Of a stretch of 7,222 bases of DNA, positions 6,024-7,222 are shown one piece after another. The DNA comes from Wenzhouxiangella sp. (GTDB taxonomy: Bacteria; Pseudomonadota; Gammaproteobacteria; Xanthomonadales; Wenzhouxiangellaceae). The stretch covers positions 1 to 7,222 of the forward strand of contig SKZJ01000328.1 in assembly GCA_007127425.1 (NCBI GenBank), read 5' to 3'. The notes beneath the pieces are model-generated. The model searched no databases and was not told the origin of the DNA. It saw nothing but the letters and a program-made list of their open reading frames with translations. Position 1 is the stretch's first letter, and each line of letters starts with the position of its first letter. Position numbers and translations under genes: made by a program.

Positions 6024-7142
6024 ATGACGCTCAAGATCGGAATCGTCAAGGAATCCGCCAGCGGTGAACGACGCGTCGCGCTGGATCCTCCAAACGCGGC
6101 CAAGCTCGTTCAGGCCGGCCACAAAGTCATCGTCGAAACGGGCGCCGGCACTGAATCCGGTCATCCCGACGAGTCATGGGGCGACTGCGAGATCGCCAGC
6201 GACGCAGGTAGCGTGGCCGAGCAGGCCGACGTCCTCCTGTGTGTCCGCCGGCCTCCGGCCGAGATCCTGAAAGCCGCTGGCAAGGGCACGGTCGTCATCG
6301 GCCAGCTTGCCCCCTACCAGGATTTCGAAGACCTCAAAGCTGCTGCCGGTAACGGACTTTCGCTGGTCGCGATGGAACTGGTACCGCGCATCACCCGCGC
6401 CCAGGCCATGGACGTACTCTCTTCGCAGGCCACCATCGCCGGCTACAAGGCGGTGATCATCGCGGCCGACATCGCGCCGCGACTGTTCCCGATGCTGACC
6501 ACGGCCGCCGGCACGCTCCGGCCCGCAAAAGCCGTGGTCATCGGTGCCGGCGTGGCCGGGCTGCAGGCCATCGCCACGGCCAGGCGCCTGGGTGCCCAGG
6601 TCGAGGCCTACGATATCCGCGCCGCAGCGCGCGAACAGGTCGAGTCACTGGGCGCGAAAATGATCGAAACCGGTGTCGATGCCGAGACCGAGGGCGGCTA
6701 CGCCCGCGAGCTGACCGACGACGAACGCGCACAGCAGGCCGATGCATTGGCGCGCCACCTGGCAAAAGCCGACGTGGTCATCTCCACCGCCGCCATCCCC
6801 GGCCGACCGGCGCCGAAGATCATCACCGAGGCCATGGTCGACAACATGAGCCCGGGCAGCGTCATCGTGGATCTGGCCGCCGAGACCGGCGGCAACTGCG
6901 AACTGACAAAAGCCGGCGAAACCATCAATCACAACGGCGTACTGATCAACGGGCCGACCAACCTGCCCTCGAAGGCACCGCTGCACGCCTCGGAGATGTA
7001 CGCCAAGAACGTCTACAACCTGCTCGCCCTGCTCATCGATGAGGAAGGCAGGCTGAAAGTCGACACCGAGGACGACGTCATCGCCGGCTGCCTGCTCGCC
7101 CACGACGGCGAAGTGGTGCACGACAGATTCAAGGATCAATAG
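6024..7142 (+). CDS. pntA: NAD(P) transhydrogenase (Re/Si-specific, proton-translocating) subunit alpha-1
   Basis: This 372-residue cytoplasmic protein is the NAD(H)-binding component (domain I) of the enzyme that uses the proton gradient to drive hydride transfer from NADH to NADP+. Its length matches the separate alpha-1 subunit (PntAA) of Rhodospirillum rubrum (about 384 residues), not the roughly 510-residue fused PntA of E. coli. The start MTLKIGIVKE is the family's usual beginning. The RQD loop is intact in PRITRAQAMDVLSS: R122, Q127, D130 and S133, matching R127, Q132, D135 and S138 of R. rubrum. The Rossmann motif GAGVAG is at 174-179, with the acidic D197 ending the next strand. The domain between ends in SVIVDLAAETGGNC (279-292), also typical. 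No membrane segments are present, so it needs PntAB and PntB. Those genes would normally follow closely but are not seen before the window ends; a repeat lies in their expected place. Confidence 0.95.
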   Translation: MTLKIGIVKESASGERRVALDPPNAAKLVQAGHKVIVETGAGTESGHPDESWGDCEIASDAGSVAEQADVLLCVRRPPAEILKAAGKGTVVIGQLAPYQDFEDLKAAAGNGLSLVAMELVPRITRAQAMDVLSSQATIAGYKAVIIAADIAPRLFPMLTTAAGTLRPAKAVVIGAGVAGLQAIATARRLGAQVEAYDIRAAAREQVESLGAKMIETGVDAETEGGYARELTDDERAQQADALARHLAKADVVISTAAIPGRPAPKIITEAMVDNMSPGSVIVDLAAETGGNCELTKAGETINHNGVLINGPTNLPSKAPLHASEMYAKNVYNLLALLIDEEGRLKVDTEDDVIAGCLLAHDGEVVHDRFKDQ

Positions 7143-7177
7143 ACTGCGGATGAAAGCAGGTAAGCAAAACACTGAAC

Positions 7178-7222
7178 CACAGAGTGCACAGAGCACACAG
7201 AGAAACATGAATGGCCTCTGTG
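7178..7222. repeat. Phased CACAGAG repeat with an inverted copy (dispersed-repeat type, cut by window end)
   Basis: CACAGAG occurs three times at exact 9-nt spacing: 7178-7184, 7187-7193 and 7196-7202. An inverted copy, CTCTGTG, occupies 7216-7222 at the window edge, so the RNA could fold into a hairpin around a 13-nt loop. From general knowledge, short intergenic elements of this CACAGAG type recur in many proteobacterial genomes and are often mis-called as Cys/Leu/Val-rich proteins on the reverse strand. The right-hand boundary is not visible, and its function is unknown. Confidence 0.7.

Noticed and set aside
6645..7208. 187-codon minus-strand frame beginning in the CACAGAG repeat (starts MFLCVLCALCGSVF)
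   Set aside because: This is the typical false protein produced by translating this repeat, and the rest is antisense to pntA.
7150..7222. Possible small open frame starting at the ATG at 7150 after pntA
   Set aside because: It runs through the CACAGAG repeat, giving a Gln/Ser-rich sequence, has no ribosome site, and does not resemble the start of PntAB.

Overview
The window is GC-rich chromosomal DNA, almost fully coding, and looks like a gammaproteobacterium. That placement is inferred from base composition, from the YqiJ/YqiK-type flotillin pair, from a proton-translocating transhydrogenase alpha-1 subunit, and from a CACAGAG-type dispersed repeat at the right edge. A Xanthomonadales, Wenzhouxiangella-like or Chromatiales host would fit, but the sequence alone does not prove it.

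Positions 21-4110 (minus strand) hold four tightly packed genes that read as one operon. In transcription order they are a YqiJ-family membrane protein with an NfeD-like OB domain, a YqiK-type flotillin (SPFH protein), a small membrane-hairpin protein resembling XpaC, and a TelA-family coiled-coil protein. Gaps are 35 and 22 nt, then a 23-nt overlap. E. coli has yqiJ-yqiK and Bacillus has xpaC beside the telA homologue yaaN. Here both pairs sit in one transcription unit, which suggests a membrane-domain or envelope-stress module. This is the most interesting part of the window.

Positions 4111-4318 are a 208-bp intergenic stretch with no convincing promoter or terminator. A secreted alkaline phosphatase follows at 4319-5908 (minus strand). 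It has a complete metal and nucleophile site. In its histidine ligands, cysteine pair and central motifs it resembles animal alkaline phosphatases more than E. coli PhoA.

The 115-bp stretch 5909-6023 separates the phosphatase from a divergent pntA (pntAA) gene at 6024-7142 (plus strand). It contains a plausible sigma70-type promoter for pntA, overlapped by an 8-bp inverted repeat. pntA encodes only the NAD(H)-binding alpha-1 subunit of transhydrogenase. The membrane subunits would be expected immediately downstream, but the last 80 bases instead contain a phased CACAGAG repeat that runs off the window, so whether pntAB and pntB follow cannot be seen.
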